Assembly: GCA_014649355.1 (NCBI GenBank)
Contig: BMSW01000003.1
Coordinates: forward strand, 124,001-188,000
DNA: 64,000 nt
Source of the DNA: Streptomyces althioticus
GTDB lineage: Bacteria > Actinomycetota > Actinomycetes > Streptomycetales > Streptomycetaceae
Reading direction: 5' to 3'
A model generated the notes under the pieces. That model searched no databases and was not told the origin of the DNA. It saw nothing but the letters and a program-made list of their open reading frames with translations. Made by a program: the position numbers and the translations under genes. Each line of letters starts with the position of its first letter. Within the stretch, counting starts at the first letter, position 1. Below, piece by piece: positions 26,118-35,859 of this stretch.

Positions 26118-26414
26118 GAGCGAAAAGCGTGGATGGGGACGAGTAGCGGCGTACGCAGTCCAGAGCGACCCGGGGACGGTGTGAGCCCGGGGGCGAGCGC
26201 GACGTGAAGATCACCCCGGAGCCGCCGGAAGAAAGCCGCAGCAGCGGCGAGTAGACCCGGCATCGCGACCCGAATGAGGGGGCTCACCGGAGCGTGCGGC
26301 GCACCGGAGGGCCAAGGAGGGTGGTACCGCGGGAGCGCGCCGACGGCGGCGCAAGAAATCAAGCTCTCGTCCCTCCGGTCGGAAGGCAGCAAGTCCGCCG
26401 GAGGAAGCCCGCTG
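26118..26414 (+). promoter_or_regulatory. T-box riboswitch, translational type, sensing uncharged tRNA-Ile
   Basis: The leader contains the T-box core GGTGGTACCGCGG at 26320-26332; its UGGU (26322-26325) pairs with the ACCA end of tRNA-Ile. A stem I with the GGGGACGAGTAGCGGCG start (26135) carries the specifier ATC at 26210-26212, an Ile codon. CCCTCC at 26371-26376 can pair either with GGAGGG at 26316-26321 (antisequestor, stabilised by uncharged tRNA) or with the GGAGG of the ileS ribosome-binding site (CCTCCGG 26372-26378 with CCGGAGG 26398-26404). There is no U-run terminator, so control is at translation initiation. Confidence 0.93.
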
Positions 26415-29400
26415 ATGACAACGCCGACGTACCGCCCGGTACCCGCCCAGGTCGACCTGCCCGCACTCGAGCACACGGTGCTCCGGTTCTGGGACGAGCA
26501 GAAGATCTTCGCCAAGAGCCTGGAGCAGTCCGAGGGCCGCCCCGAGTGGGTGTTCTACGAGGGTCCGCCCACCGCCAACGGCATGCCGGGTGCCCACCAC
26601 ATCGAGGCCCGCGTCTTCAAGGACGTCTTCCCCCGCTTCCGCACCATGCGCGGCTACCACGTGGCCCGCAAGGCCGGCTGGGACTGCCACGGCCTCCCGG
26701 TGGAGCTGGCGGTGGAGAAGGAGCTGGGCTTCTCCGGCAAGCAGGACATCGAGGCGTACGGCATCGCCGAGTTCAACGCCAGGTGCCGCGAGTCGGTGAC
26801 CCGGCACACGGACGCCTTCGCCGAGCTGACGACCCGCATGGGGTACTGGGTCGACCTCGACGAGGCCTACCGGACCATGGACCCGGAGTACGTCGAGTCG
26901 GTCTGGTGGTCGCTGAAGGAGATCTTCGGCAAGGGCCTGCTGGTCCAGGACCACCGCGTCGCCCCCTGGTGCCCCCGCTGCGGCACCGGCCTGTCCGACC
27001 ACGAGCTGGCGCAGGGCTACGAGACGGTCGTCGACCCGTCGGTCTACGTCCGCTTCCCGCTGACCTCCGGCCCGCTGGCCGGCGAGGCGGCCCTGCTGGT
27101 GTGGACGACCACCCCGTGGACCCTGGTGTCCAACACCGCGGTCGCCGCGCACCCCGACGTGACCTACGTGGTCGCCACCGACGGCGAGGAGAAGCTGGTC
27201 GTCGCCGAGCCGCTGGTCGAGAAGGCGCTCGGCGAGGGCTGGGAGACCACCGGGCAGACCTTCACCGGCGCCGAGATGGAGCGCTGGACCTACCGTCGCC
27301 CCTTCGAGCTGGTCGAGTTCCCCGAACACGCCCACTACGTGGTCAACGCCGAGTACGTCACCACCGAGGACGGCACGGGTCTGGTCCACCAGTCCCCCGC
27401 CTTCGGTGAGGACGACCTGAAGGTCTGCCGCTCCTACGGTCTGCCCGTGGTCAACCCGGTCCGCCCCGACGGCACCTTCGAGGAGGACCTGCCGCTGGTC
27501 GGCGGGGTCTTCTTCAAGAAGGCCGACGAGCAGCTCACCGAGGACCTCAAGGAGCGCGGCCTGCTCTTCAGGCACCTGCCGTACGAGCACAGCTACCCGC
27601 ACTGCTGGCGCTGCCACACCGCGCTGCTCTACTACGCGCAGCCGTCCTGGTACATCCGCACGACGGCGGTCAAGGACCGGCTGCTCCAGGAGAACGAGAA
27701 CACCAACTGGTTCCCGGACACGGTCAAGCACGGCCGGTACGGCGACTGGCTGAACAACAACATCGACTGGGCGCTGTCCCGCAACCGCTACTGGGGCACG
27801 CCGCTGCCCATCTGGCGCTGCGAGGAGAACCACCTCACCTGCGTCGGCTCCCTCACCGAGCTGACGGAGCTGACCGGCACGGACCAGTCGGGCCTCGACC
27901 CGCACCGCCCGTACATCGACGAGGTCACCTTCGCCTGCCCGCAGGACGGCTGCGGCGCCACGGCGACCCGCGTGCCCGAGGTCATCGACGCCTGGTACGA
28001 CTCGGGCTCGATGCCGTTCGCGCAGTGGGGCTACCCGTACAAGAACAAGGAACTCTTCGAGTCCCGGTACCCCGCGCAGTTCATCTCCGAGGCCATCGAC
28101 CAGACCCGCGGCTGGTTCTACACGCTGATGGCGGTCGGCACGCTCGTCTTCGACAAGTCGTCCTACGAGAACGTGGTCTGCCTCGGCCACATCCTCGCCG
28201 AGGACGGCCGCAAGATGTCCAAGCACCTGGGCAACATCCTCCAGCCGATCCCGCTGATGGACCAGCACGGCGCGGACGCGGTGCGCTGGTTCATGGCGGC
28301 CGGCGGCTCCCCCTGGGCCGCCCGCCGCGTGGGCCACGGCACCATCCAGGAGGTCGTCCGCAAGACGCTCCTCACGTACTGGAACACGGTGGCCTTCCAG
28401 GCCCTGTACGCCCGCACGTCGAACTGGGCGCCGAGCGAGGCCGACCCGGCCCCGGCCGAGCGTCCGGTGCTGGACCGCTGGCTGCTGTCCGAACTGCACG
28501 CGCTCACCGACCAGGTGACCCAGGCGCTGGAGAACTACGACACCCAGCGGGCCGGCAAGCTGCTGTCCGCGTTCGTCGACGACCTCTCCAACTGGTACGT
28601 CCGCCGCTCCCGCCGCCGCTTCTGGCAGGGCGACAAGGCCGCGCTGCGCACCCTGCACGAGGTCGTGGAGACGGTGACCAAGCTCATGGCCCCGCTCACC
28701 CCGTTCATCACCGAGCGGGTGTGGCAGGACCTGATCGTCCCCGTCACGCCGGGCGCGCCGGAGTCGGTGCACCTGTCCTCCTGGCCGGAGGCGGACCTGT
28801 CCGTCGTCGACCCGGAGCTGTCCCGCCAGATGGCGCTGGTGCGCCGCCTGGTGGAGCTGGGCCGCGCCACGCGCGCCGAGTCGGGCGTCAAGACGCGTCA
28901 GCCGCTGCGGCGGGCGCTGATCGCGGCGGCCGGCTTCGACGCCCTCGACCCGGAGCTGCACGCGCAGATCACGGAGGAGCTGAACGTCGAGTCGCTGGCG
29001 CTGCTGTCCGAGGTGGGCGGCTCGCTGGTGGACACCACGGCCAAGGCCAACTTCCGCGCGCTGGGCAAGCGGTTCGGCAAGCGCGTCCAGGACGTGGCCA
29101 AGGCGGTGGCGAACGCGGACGCCGCGGCGCTGTCCCTGGCCCTGCGCGAGGGCACGGCCTCGGTGGAGGTCGACGGCGAGACGATCACCCTCTCCCCTGA
29201 CGAGGTGATCATCACGGAAACGCCGCGCGAGGGCTGGTCGGTGGCGTCCGACGCGGGTGCCACGGTCGCCCTGGACCTGGAGATCACGGAGGAGCTGCGC
29301 CGCGCCGGTCTGGCCCGTGACGCGATCCGGCTGATCCAGGAGGCCCGCAAGAACAGCGGCCTGGACGTGGCCGACCGGATCGCCCTGCGCTGGACGTCGG

Positions 29401-29558
29401 ACGACGCCGCCACGGCGGCCGCGCTGACGGAGCACGCGGAGCTGATCGCCGACGAGGTGCTCGCCACGGACTTCGCCCGGGGCGAGGCGGACGACTCCTA
29501 CGGCGCCCCGTTCACGGACGAGGGCCTGTCCCTGACGTTCCGTCTGCGCAAGGCGTAA
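26415..29558 (+). CDS. ileS: Isoleucyl-tRNA synthetase, type 2 with permuted HIGH motif
   Basis: Charges tRNA-Ile with isoleucine. The 1047 residues and the order of motifs fit the eukaryote-like IleRS2 group. The class I HIGH signature after EGPPTANG reads G59-A60-H61-H62 rather than H-x-G-H; the rest of the region (GWDCHGLPVELAVEKELG) is canonical. The editing domain CP1 (VWTTTPWTLVSNTAVAAHPDVTYVV) is intact with T-T-T-P-W and the Asp of DDL. RKMSKHLGN, with K600, closes the active site; the anticodon domain (LSNWYVRRSRRRFWQG) and a long C-terminal domain follow. ATG 26415 has GGAGG 10-14 bases upstream, which the T-box can sequester. Confidence 0.97.
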   Translation: MTTPTYRPVPAQVDLPALEHTVLRFWDEQKIFAKSLEQSEGRPEWVFYEGPPTANGMPGAHHIEARVFKDVFPRFRTMRGYHVARKAGWDCHGLPVELAVEKELGFSGKQDIEAYGIAEFNARCRESVTRHTDAFAELTTRMGYWVDLDEAYRTMDPEYVESVWWSLKEIFGKGLLVQDHRVAPWCPRCGTGLSDHELAQGYETVVDPSVYVRFPLTSGPLAGEAALLVWTTTPWTLVSNTAVAAHPDVTYVVATDGEEKLVVAEPLVEKALGEGWETTGQTFTGAEMERWTYRRPFELVEFPEHAHYVVNAEYVTTEDGTGLVHQSPAFGEDDLKVCRSYGLPVVNPVRPDGTFEEDLPLVGGVFFKKADEQLTEDLKERGLLFRHLPYEHSYPHCWRCHTALLYYAQPSWYIRTTAVKDRLLQENENTNWFPDTVKHGRYGDWLNNNIDWALSRNRYWGTPLPIWRCEENHLTCVGSLTELTELTGTDQSGLDPHRPYIDEVTFACPQDGCGATATRVPEVIDAWYDSGSMPFAQWGYPYKNKELFESRYPAQFISEAIDQTRGWFYTLMAVGTLVFDKSSYENVVCLGHILAEDGRKMSKHLGNILQPIPLMDQHGADAVRWFMAAGGSPWAARRVGHGTIQEVVRKTLLTYWNTVAFQALYARTSNWAPSEADPAPAERPVLDRWLLSELHALTDQVTQALENYDTQRAGKLLSAFVDDLSNWYVRRSRRRFWQGDKAALRTLHEVVETVTKLMAPLTPFITERVWQDLIVPVTPGAPESVHLSSWPEADLSVVDPELSRQMALVRRLVELGRATRAESGVKTRQPLRRALIAAAGFDALDPELHAQITEELNVESLALLSEVGGSLVDTTAKANFRALGKRFGKRVQDVAKAVANADAAALSLALREGTASVEVDGETITLSPDEVIITETPREGWSVASDAGATVALDLEITEELRRAGLARDAIRLIQEARKNSGLDVADRIALRWTSDDAATAAALTEHAELIADEVLATDFARGEADDSYGAPFTDEGLSLTFRLRKA

Positions 29559-29572
29559 CCACCGTCGCACGG

Positions 29573-29621
29573 CGAAGGCCCGGCCCCCCCGGAGGAAGTT
29601 CTCCGGGGAGCCGGGCCTTCG
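29573..29621 (+). terminator. Terminator of ileS
   Basis: A 12-bp outer stem (CGAAGGCCCGGC with its complement) and an inner CCCCGGAG/CTCCGGGG stem begin 15 bases after the ileS stop. No U-tract. Confidence 0.85.
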
Positions 29622-29704
29622 GCGTTGCGCGCGTCGGACATGTCGGCCGCATCCGAACAAACGGGGCGAACCCGGGGGAACCGGCGGGAACACGCGTAGC
29701 ACAA

Positions 29705-29742
29705 GGGCGGGGCCCCGGGTTGGTGAACCCGGGGCCCCGCCC
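29705..29742. terminator. 17-bp perfect hairpin ending divIVA transcription
   Basis: GGGCGGGGCCCCGGGTT, loop GGTG, and its exact complement: the strongest inverted repeat I see in the window. It lies 46 bases beyond the divIVA stop on the minus strand and faces the ileS terminator, so the convergent ends are insulated from each other. The 29559-29787 gap holds nothing else. Confidence 0.9.
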
Positions 29743-29787
29743 TGAACGCTGCCGACTGCTACGCCGTACCTATGACCACAGGGGCCG

Positions 29788-30942
29788 TCAGTTGTCGTCC
29801 TCGTCGATCAGGAAGCCACGCATCGGCGAGGGAGCCTGACCCATCGGGGACGGACCCTGCGGACGGACCGGAGCCATGGGCTGGGTCATCGCAGGCTGCA
29901 TCTGCTGCTGGCCGCCGTACGACGGGCCGGACTGGCCGCCGGGGCCGCCGCCCATCGTCTGGTTGCCGCCGTAGGACGGGGCACCCGCGCCGGCCGGGGC
30001 CATCGAGGGCGCCGGGGACGGCGGCAGGGACGGAGCGGCGCTCGCGGGCTGACGCGGCGGGGCGAGCGAGTCGTCCGCCTGGGTCTCCAGCTGGCGCAGC
30101 TGCGACTCCAGGTAGGACTTCAGCCGCGTGCGGTACTCGCGCTCGAAGCCGCGCAGGTCCTCGACCTTGCGCTCCAGCGTGGCGCGGGCGGACTCCAGGG
30201 AGCCCATCGCGACGCGGTGCTTCTCCTGCGCGTCCCGCTCCAGGGCGTCGGCCTTGGCACGGGCGTCACGCTCGAGGCCCTCGGCACGCGAACGCGCCTC
30301 GCCCACGATCTTGTTGGCCTCGGAACGGGCCTCCGCGATCGCCTGGTCGGCGGTCTGCTGGGCCAGCGACAGGACACGCGCGGCGCTGTCGCCACCGGGG
30401 CCGCCCTGCTGACCGGGGAGTCCGGGAGGACCACCCATGGGACCGCCCATCGGGCCGCCAGGGCCCATCTGCCCCTGCATCGGGCCGCCCTGGCCCATCG
30501 GCCCGGGACCCTGACCCATGGGGCCGGGACCCTGCGGGCCGCCCTGTCCGCCGGGGCCGGCGGGCAGTTGAGGAGCACCGCTCGGCAGCTGGGGCGGGCC
30601 ACCCATGGGGCCGCCCATCTGCTGCTGCGGCGGGCCCGATATGCCGGCGGGCACCGGAGCGCCGGGACCTCGCATGCCCTGCTGGGGCATGCCGGGAGGC
30701 GGACCCTGCTGTTGCTGCTGGTCCTGCTGCTCCGGAGGCTTGCGCATGTTCTGCTGGTTCTGCGCCGCGGCACGCGTGGCGGCGGCCAGCTTGGCGCGCA
30801 GGTCCTCGTTCTCGCGCAGCAGGCGCGTCAGTTCGGCTTCGACCTCGTCGAGGAAGGCATCGACCTCGTCCTCGTCATAGCCTTCTCGGAGGCGGACGGT
30901 CGTGAACTGCTTGTTCCGCACGTCCTCGGGGGTCAACGGCAT
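29788..30942 (-). CDS. divIVA: Polar growth protein DivIVA (Wag31)
   Basis: Cytoskeletal protein that marks hyphal tips and branch sites and directs wall synthesis there; essential in Streptomyces. The 384 residues begin with the membrane-binding domain [38 protein letters not shown], followed by a first coiled coil (to about residue 65), a 130-residue linker rich in Gln, Gly, Pro and Met (stretches such as [17 protein letters not shown]), a second coiled coil (residues 195-300, [36 protein letters not shown]) and a Ser/Pro/Gln tail ending GFLIDEDDN. Start ATG 30942 with AGGTGAAG upstream. It is the last gene of the dcw run. Confidence 0.96.
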   Translation of the reverse strand: MPLTPEDVRNKQFTTVRLREGYDEDEVDAFLDEVEAELTRLLRENEDLRAKLAAATRAAAQNQQNMRKPPEQQDQQQQQGPPPGMPQQGMRGPGAPVPAGISGPPQQQMGGPMGGPPQLPSGAPQLPAGPGGQGGPQGPGPMGQGPGPMGQGGPMQGQMGPGGPMGGPMGGPPGLPGQQGGPGGDSAARVLSLAQQTADQAIAEARSEANKIVGEARSRAEGLERDARAKADALERDAQEKHRVAMGSLESARATLERKVEDLRGFEREYRTRLKSYLESQLRQLETQADDSLAPPRQPASAAPSLPPSPAPSMAPAGAGAPSYGGNQTMGGGPGGQSGPSYGGQQQMQPAMTQPMAPVRPQGPSPMGQAPSPMRGFLIDEDDN

Positions 30943-30997
30943 CTCTTCACCTCAACGTAGTCATCGGCAGTCGGCAAGACCGTATCGTCCAGCCTCA

Positions 30998-31285
30998 TCA
31001 CACAAACCTCTGTGCGACGGAGATGAGGATCCAGACGATGATCATCAGGACGAAGAAGGACAGGTCGAGCGCCACGCCCCCGAGACGCAGCGGCGGGATG
31101 AACCGCCGCAGAAGCTTCAGCGGTGGATCGGTGACAGTGTAGGTGGCCTCCAGAACGACCACCATCGCCTTGCCGGGTTGCCATGAGCGGGCGAACTGGA
31201 ACACGTAATCCATGACCAAACGGAAGATCAGCACGATGAGGAACACCATCAGCGCGATGTAGATCACCTGCGCGAACACGCCCAT
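30998..31285 (-). CDS. YggT family membrane protein
   Basis: A 95-residue integral membrane protein with two hydrophobic segments, residues 2-25 (VFAQVIYIALMVFLIVLIFRLV) and 72-92 (LDLSFFVLMIIVWILISVAQ). The central part, ATYTVTDPPLKLLRRFIPPLRLGGVALDL, carries the PLLRPIRRIIPP-like YggT signature. It is placed between sepF and divIVA as in most actinobacteria; in other bacteria (YlmG) it is linked to chromosome or division organisation, though the exact role is unknown. Confidence 0.92.
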   Translation of the reverse strand: MGVFAQVIYIALMVFLIVLIFRLVMDYVFQFARSWQPGKAMVVVLEATYTVTDPPLKLLRRFIPPLRLGGVALDLSFFVLMIIVWILISVAQRFV

Positions 31286-31333
31286 GGCCTGCTTTTCCCT
31301 CTCCCCTGTGCCGCTCTTGTCCGGTCCTGCGTC

Positions 31334-31975
31334 TCAGCTCTGGTTGAAGAACCCGCCCTCTGCGATGCGGGCCTTGTCCTCCGCCGTGACATCGACGTTA
31401 GCAGGCGACAACAGGAACACCTTCTGCGTCACCCGCTCGATACTGCCGTGAAGACCAAACACCAAACCCGCCGCAAAGTCGACAAGTCGCTTGGCGTCTG
31501 TGTCATCCATCTCAGTCAGATTCATGATCACCGGGGTGCCCTCACGGAAGTGTTCCCCGATGGTACGGGCCTCGTTGTAGGTCCGGGGGTGAAGCGTGGT
31601 GATCCGGTAAGGCTCTCGTTCCGACACGACCTTGGGCATGATCACCGGTGCGTTCTTCTCCAGGCTGGCGCGTTCTTGTGTGATGGATGCCACGGGCGCG
31701 ATCCGCGCCGGACGGGGCGATTCCGCGGGCAGCGAAGCGGACCGGGACACCGGTTCGCGGGGCGCGGGCGGATGGACGACTCGTACCTCTTCGTCCCTTT
31801 GTGGCTGGTGTGTTCCGTGGGACTGGTGCGACGGCTCGTGCCGCCGGTGGTCCCGCTCCGGCTCCGGGTCGAGTTCCGGTTCGAAATCGTCGTCTGGGTC
31901 GAATCCGCGGCCGTCGTACCCATCGTCCTCCACGAGGCCGAGGTAGACCGCCATCTTGCGCATCGCGCCGGCCAT
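31334..31975 (-). CDS. sepF: Cell division protein SepF
   Basis: Anchors FtsZ filaments to the membrane and replaces FtsA, which is absent here. The 213-residue protein begins with [21 protein letters not shown], an amphipathic membrane helix. A Pro/His/Arg-rich acidic linker runs from 22 to 120, and the SepF core follows ([69 protein letters not shown]). It binds the conserved FtsZ C-terminal peptide. ATG 31975 is used because the upstream extension is not conserved. Within the cluster after yggS (128-base gap). Confidence 0.95.
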   Translation of the reverse strand: MAGAMRKMAVYLGLVEDDGYDGRGFDPDDDFEPELDPEPERDHRRHEPSHQSHGTHQPQRDEEVRVVHPPAPREPVSRSASLPAESPRPARIAPVASITQERASLEKNAPVIMPKVVSEREPYRITTLHPRTYNEARTIGEHFREGTPVIMNLTEMDDTDAKRLVDFAAGLVFGLHGSIERVTQKVFLLSPANVDVTAEDKARIAEGGFFNQS

Positions 31976-32103
31976 GCTCCGAGTCCTCCGCTCTGTGGTG
32001 GATCCGCTGACGACCGCCAAGTGCCCGCGATCCACTGGGTCCTTGCTCCGCCGTTGGGCGGAAATGACCATATTTTCTGCTGTGGTCCGACTTCTTGGCG
32101 ACG

Positions 32104-32823
32104 TTACCCGAGCCTGGGGCGGACTCCGAGTACCGCACTGCCGACGCGCACATGTGTCGCTCCGGCGGCCACGGCCTGTTCGAGGTCCGCACTCATCCCT
32201 GCCGACACCATGTTCGCAGCCGGATGGGTCCGCCGCAGGTCGGTCGACAAATCCATCAACCGCTCGAACGCCGCCTGTTGGCGGCCGGCGTACTCCCCGG
32301 CGAGCGGCGCGACGGTCATCAGGCCGTCCAGCCGCAGCCCTTCGGCGCCGGCCACCAGGTCGGCCAGTTCCGCGACGCCGGAGGGCGCCACGCCGCCGCG
32401 CTCACCCCGGCCGTCGGCACCGGCGTCGAGCGCCACCTGGATGAGGCAGCCGACCTCGCGCCCGGCCCGGACGGCCTCCTTGGAGAGCGCCGACACAAGA
32501 CGGGCACGGTCGACGGACTGCACGACATCGGCATAACCGACCACCGAGCGCACCTTGTTGGTCTGAAGTTGACCGACGAAATGCCACACAAGGGGCAGAT
32601 CCGCGCAGGCCGCCGCCTTCGGGGCGGCGTCCTGGTCGCGGTTCTCGGCGACGTGCCGCACGCCGAGTCCGGAGAGGATCCGCACGTCGGACGCGGGCCA
32701 GGTCTTGGTGACCACGATGAGCGTCACCTCGTCGCGTCCGCGACCGGCCGCGTCACAGGCGGCGGCGATCCGCTCCTCCACTCTCGCCAGGTTCGCGGCG
32801 AGTTCGTCCTTACGGTCCGTCAT
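32104..32823 (-). CDS. yggS: YggS/PROSC-type PLP homeostasis protein
   Basis: A 239-residue PLP-binding TIM-barrel protein without decarboxylase activity, involved in vitamin B6 and amino-acid homeostasis. The PLP Lys is in [17 protein letters not shown] (the K of VTK); [48 protein letters not shown] and [27 protein letters not shown] are the standard blocks. ATG 32823 overlaps the pgeF TGA by 4 bases. Confidence 0.95.
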   Translation of the reverse strand: MTDRKDELAANLARVEERIAAACDAAGRGRDEVTLIVVTKTWPASDVRILSGLGVRHVAENRDQDAAPKAAACADLPLVWHFVGQLQTNKVRSVVGYADVVQSVDRARLVSALSKEAVRAGREVGCLIQVALDAGADGRGERGGVAPSGVAELADLVAGAEGLRLDGLMTVAPLAGEYAGRQQAAFERLMDLSTDLRRTHPAANMVSAGMSADLEQAVAAGATHVRVGSAVLGVRPRLG

Positions 32824-33557
32824 GTCCTCGGGTCCAGCCACACATAACTCGCGAGCCGCCCGGTGGTGCGGTCGCGACGGTACGAGAAGTGATCGTCCGA
32901 CTCCCGTGTGCACACGGGCGAGCGCCCGGCGCCGGAGACGCCCAGCCGCTCGAGTTGCGCGTGCACACCCGCGACGACGTCGACCGCGGGCGTGCCCCAG
33001 CTCGTCTCCGCGTACGCCGTCGGCTCGACGGCGGCCACGTCGGCGCGCATGTCCTCCGGCACCTCGTAACACCGGCCGCACACCGCGGGTCCGGTGCGCG
33101 CGACGATCCGGGCGGGGTCGGCGCCGAGTTCCGTCATGGCCCGTACGGCGGCCGGGACGACCCCGGCGACCAGTCCGGGCCGGCCCGCGTGCGCCGCGGC
33201 GGCGACGCCCGCGACGGGGTCGGCCAGCAGCACGGGCACGCAGTCGGCGGTGAGCACGGCGAGGGCGAGTCCCTGCCGCGCGGTGACGACCGCGTCCACC
33301 TCGGGCACCGGGCGGTCGCCCCACGGCTCGTCGACGACGACCGCGTCCGCGCCGTGCACCTGGTTCATCCACACCACACGGGCGGGGTCCACGCCGAGCG
33401 CCCCGGCGGCCAGTTCGCGGTTGGTCCGCACGCTCCCGGGGTCGTCGCCGACCGCGCCCCCGAGGTTGAGCTCCTCATACGGAGCGGCGCTCACCCCGCC
33501 CCACCGGTCGGTGAAGCCGAAGTGCGCGCCGCTCACGCTCTCGCGCTGTCCTATCAC
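32820..33557 (-). CDS. pgeF: PgeF/YfiH family polyphenol oxidase (laccase-like)
   Basis: A 245-residue CNF1/YfiH-fold protein. In E. coli YfiH acts as a hydrolase or proofreader for peptidoglycan precursors carrying serine; other members oxidise phenols. The metal/active site residues are H of [15 protein letters not shown] of [12 protein letters not shown] and H of [30 protein letters not shown] is the second conserved Cys-containing block. GTG 33557 overlaps the ftsZ stop (GTGA), so it is translationally coupled to ftsZ. Its place inside the wall cluster fits a peptidoglycan role. Confidence 0.93.
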   Translation of the reverse strand: MIGQRESVSGAHFGFTDRWGGVSAAPYEELNLGGAVGDDPGSVRTNRELAAGALGVDPARVVWMNQVHGADAVVVDEPWGDRPVPEVDAVVTARQGLALAVLTADCVPVLLADPVAGVAAAAHAGRPGLVAGVVPAAVRAMTELGADPARIVARTGPAVCGRCYEVPEDMRADVAAVEPTAYAETSWGTPAVDVVAGVHAQLERLGVSGAGRSPVCTRESDDHFSYRRDRTTGRLASYVWLDPRT

Positions 33558-34750
33558 TTCAGGAAGTCCGGGACATCCAGTTCCTCGGCCGCGCTGTCGT
33601 AGCTCCGGGACGGCGGGACGGGGGGCTGGACGGCCGGGATGTCGGCCACGGGCTCGGGGGCCGGGGCCGGCTCCGGGTCCTCCTTCGGCGTGACGCTGCC
33701 GAGCGAGCCGAAGGACGGGCGGCTCTCCGTGCGGCCCGCCGGGGCGGGCTCCTCGCGCTTGGCCGAGGAGGAGCCGAGGACGTTGTCCCGCTTGGCGGGC
33801 GGCTGGCCGCCGTCGAAGCCGGCGGCGATGACGGTGACCCGCACCTCGTCGCCGAGGGCGTCGTCGATCACGGCGCCGAAGATGATGTTGGCCTCCGGGT
33901 GGGCGGCCTCGCTGACCAGCTGGGCGGCCTCGTTGATCTCGAACAGGCCGAGGTCGGAGCCGCCGGAGATGGAGAGCAGGACGCCGCGGGCGCCGTCGAT
34001 GGACGCCTCGAGCAGCGGGGAGGAGATGGCCATCTCGGCCGCGGCCACCGCGCGGTCGTCGCCGCGGGCCGAGCCGATGCCCATGAGCGCCGAACCCGCC
34101 TCGGACATGACCGACTTGACGTCGGCGAAGTCGAGGTTGATGAGACCGGGAGTGGTGATGAGGTCGGTGATGCCCTGCACACCGGAGAGCAGGACCTGGT
34201 CGGCCGACTTGAAGGCGTCGAGAACCGACACCTGGCGGTCCGAGATGGACAGCAGCCGGTCGTTCGGGATCACGATGAGGGTGTCGACCTCTTCGCGGAG
34301 CTCCGCGATGCCGTCCTCGGCCTGGTTCGCACGGCGCCGTCCCTCGAAGGTGAACGGGCGCGTGACCACACCGATGGTGAGGGCACCGAGGGAGCGGGCG
34401 ATGTTGGCCACGACGGGCGCGCCGCCGGTGCCGGTGCCGCCGCCTTCACCGGCCGTCACGAAGACCATGTCGGCCCCCTTGAGGACCTCCTCGATCTCCT
34501 CGCGGTGGTCCTCGGCGGCCTTGCGGCCGACGGCCGGGTTCGCTCCGGCGCCGAGTCCGCGGGTGAGTTCACGGCCGACGTCGAGCTTGACGTCGGCGTC
34601 GCTCATCAACAGCGCCTGCGCGTCGGTGTTGATGGCGATGAACTCGACGCCCTTGAGACCGACCTCGATCATCCGGTTGATGGCATTGACACCACCGCCG
34701 CCGACACCGATGACTTTGATGACTGCGAGGTAGTTCTGCGGTGCTGCCAC
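33554..34750 (-). CDS. ftsZ: Cell division protein FtsZ
   Basis: Tubulin-like GTPase that forms the septal Z-ring ladders. The 398 residues include the nucleotide loops [24 protein letters not shown] (residues 103-109) and the T7 loop [11 protein letters not shown]. The C-terminal linker is Pro/Glu/Ser-rich and ends in DVPDFLK, the conserved peptide bound by SepF. GTG 34750 is the start, as is usual in Streptomyces. Between it and ftsQ lie 289 bases of regulatory DNA, fitting the known separate developmental control of ftsZ in sporulating hyphae. Confidence 0.98.
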   Translation of the reverse strand: MAAPQNYLAVIKVIGVGGGGVNAINRMIEVGLKGVEFIAINTDAQALLMSDADVKLDVGRELTRGLGAGANPAVGRKAAEDHREEIEEVLKGADMVFVTAGEGGGTGTGGAPVVANIARSLGALTIGVVTRPFTFEGRRRANQAEDGIAELREEVDTLIVIPNDRLLSISDRQVSVLDAFKSADQVLLSGVQGITDLITTPGLINLDFADVKSVMSEAGSALMGIGSARGDDRAVAAAEMAISSPLLEASIDGARGVLLSISGGSDLGLFEINEAAQLVSEAAHPEANIIFGAVIDDALGDEVRVTVIAAGFDGGQPPAKRDNVLGSSSAKREEPAPAGRTESRPSFGSLGSVTPKEDPEPAPAPEPVADIPAVQPPVPPSRSYDSAAEELDVPDFLK

Positions 34751-35039
34751 GTCGAAGGCCTCTCGCCTCGAGTTACGTGTCGCCGGGGCGCCGGAGCAAC
34801 TGCTGCCCCCGCGATCCGACGACTGATGCCGAATGGGACGGTCCGTATCGCCGACCCGAACCCTAACGTTGAAGTTTAGGGTTACCAGTGTGTCTGTTCC
34901 CTGGAGTCTTCTGAACAGGACACTAAGTCGACACGTGGCGCACGTTCAACGAACACGCCGAACCTCCCGTTTTTCTTTTCACCCTATGTGATCAGCCGTG
35001 TCGCTGCCCAACCAGGGTGCTGGCCTGCGCGGATGTGCG
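34751..35039 (-). promoter_or_regulatory. ftsZ upstream regulatory region
   Basis: 289 bases between ftsQ and ftsZ. It holds a perfect 8-bp inverted repeat, AACCCTAA (34859-34866) and TTAGGGTT (34876-34883), and two GACAC words at 34919-34923 and 34930-34934, the core recognised by the sporulation regulator WhiA. The region is clearly richer in A and T than the flanking genes, as expected for multiple promoters. Several ftsZ promoters are known in S. coelicolor; I cannot place each one. Confidence 0.6.
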
Positions 35040-35834
35040 TCAACTCCCTGATGACGCCGGGGCGCTGGGAACGCTGACGTCGAAGTGCCGTGCGTCCGGC
35101 TCCGCTTTCATCAGCGCGGTGAGGGCGCGCGCCTTCTGCGCCCCCTTCTCGCTGCTTCCCCAGTCGACGGTACGGCCGTCGGTGAGTTCCAGGGAGATGG
35201 CGTCGTAGGAACGGACCTTGACGCTGCGCGTTTCCGGCGCGAGGGACTCGGGGACGGCTCCGGCCACGCGTACCGCCTCCCGCACCAGACGGTCCTCGCC
35301 GAATCGCCGGAGGCTGGCCGCGGAGGACCCGGAACGGGAGAGATCCATTTCCAGCGCGGGCGCCCCCTTGGGCGCTTTCTCGACGGTGGCGAACCGCACG
35401 CCGTCGTCGTCGACTTCGACGAACTTGCCGCCCTTGTGGACCAGGAGGACGGGAGTGCGCTCGGTGACCCGGAGCTTGATCTCGTCGGGCCAGGAACGGA
35501 CCACGTCGACGGTGTCGATGCGGGGCAGCGCCTCGGCGGCCCGCTTCTCGATGGCCCCGGTGTCGACCGAGACGAGCTGCTCCCCGAGGGGCACGTCGGC
35601 CGCCTCGCGGACCTGTTCCGGTGTCAGGACGTCGGTCCCGGACACCGAGACGCGCTCCACGCGGACCAGATCGGAGCCGTACAGCAGCCAGAAGGCGCCG
35701 CTGCCGAGGAACAGGAGGACGACCGCCGATGCGATGATCAGACGAAGACGCCGTCGCCGTACGGCTCGTACGGGCGGCGGGCCGGACGACTCCCGCTTGC
35801 GTTCACCGCGCTCGGCGGTCGTCGATCCGGCCAC
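35040..35834 (-). CDS. ftsQ: Cell division protein FtsQ
   Basis: Bitopic divisome protein of 264 residues. A basic cytoplasmic tail (residues 1-30), one membrane anchor (32-52, LIIASAVVLLFLGSGAFWLLYG), then the POTRA domain starting LVRVERVSVSGTDVLTPEQVREAADVPLGEQLVSVD and the beta domain. RSWPDEIKLRVTERTPVLLV is the conserved FtsQ/DivIB block. GTG 35834. It connects FtsB/FtsL to the septal synthase. Confidence 0.95.
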   Translation of the reverse strand: MAGSTTAERGERKRESSGPPPVRAVRRRRLRLIIASAVVLLFLGSGAFWLLYGSDLVRVERVSVSGTDVLTPEQVREAADVPLGEQLVSVDTGAIEKRAAEALPRIDTVDVVRSWPDEIKLRVTERTPVLLVHKGGKFVEVDDDGVRFATVEKAPKGAPALEMDLSRSGSSAASLRRFGEDRLVREAVRVAGAVPESLAPETRSVKVRSYDAISLELTDGRTVDWGSSEKGAQKARALTALMKAEPDARHFDVSVPSAPASSGS

Positions 35835-35859
35835 GCTCCCTGCCTTCCGTCACATGCCT

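Noticed and set aside
26211..29702. An 1163-codon open frame antisense to ileS
   Set aside because: Overlaps the whole of ileS; residue composition is that of a GC-skew shadow, not a protein.
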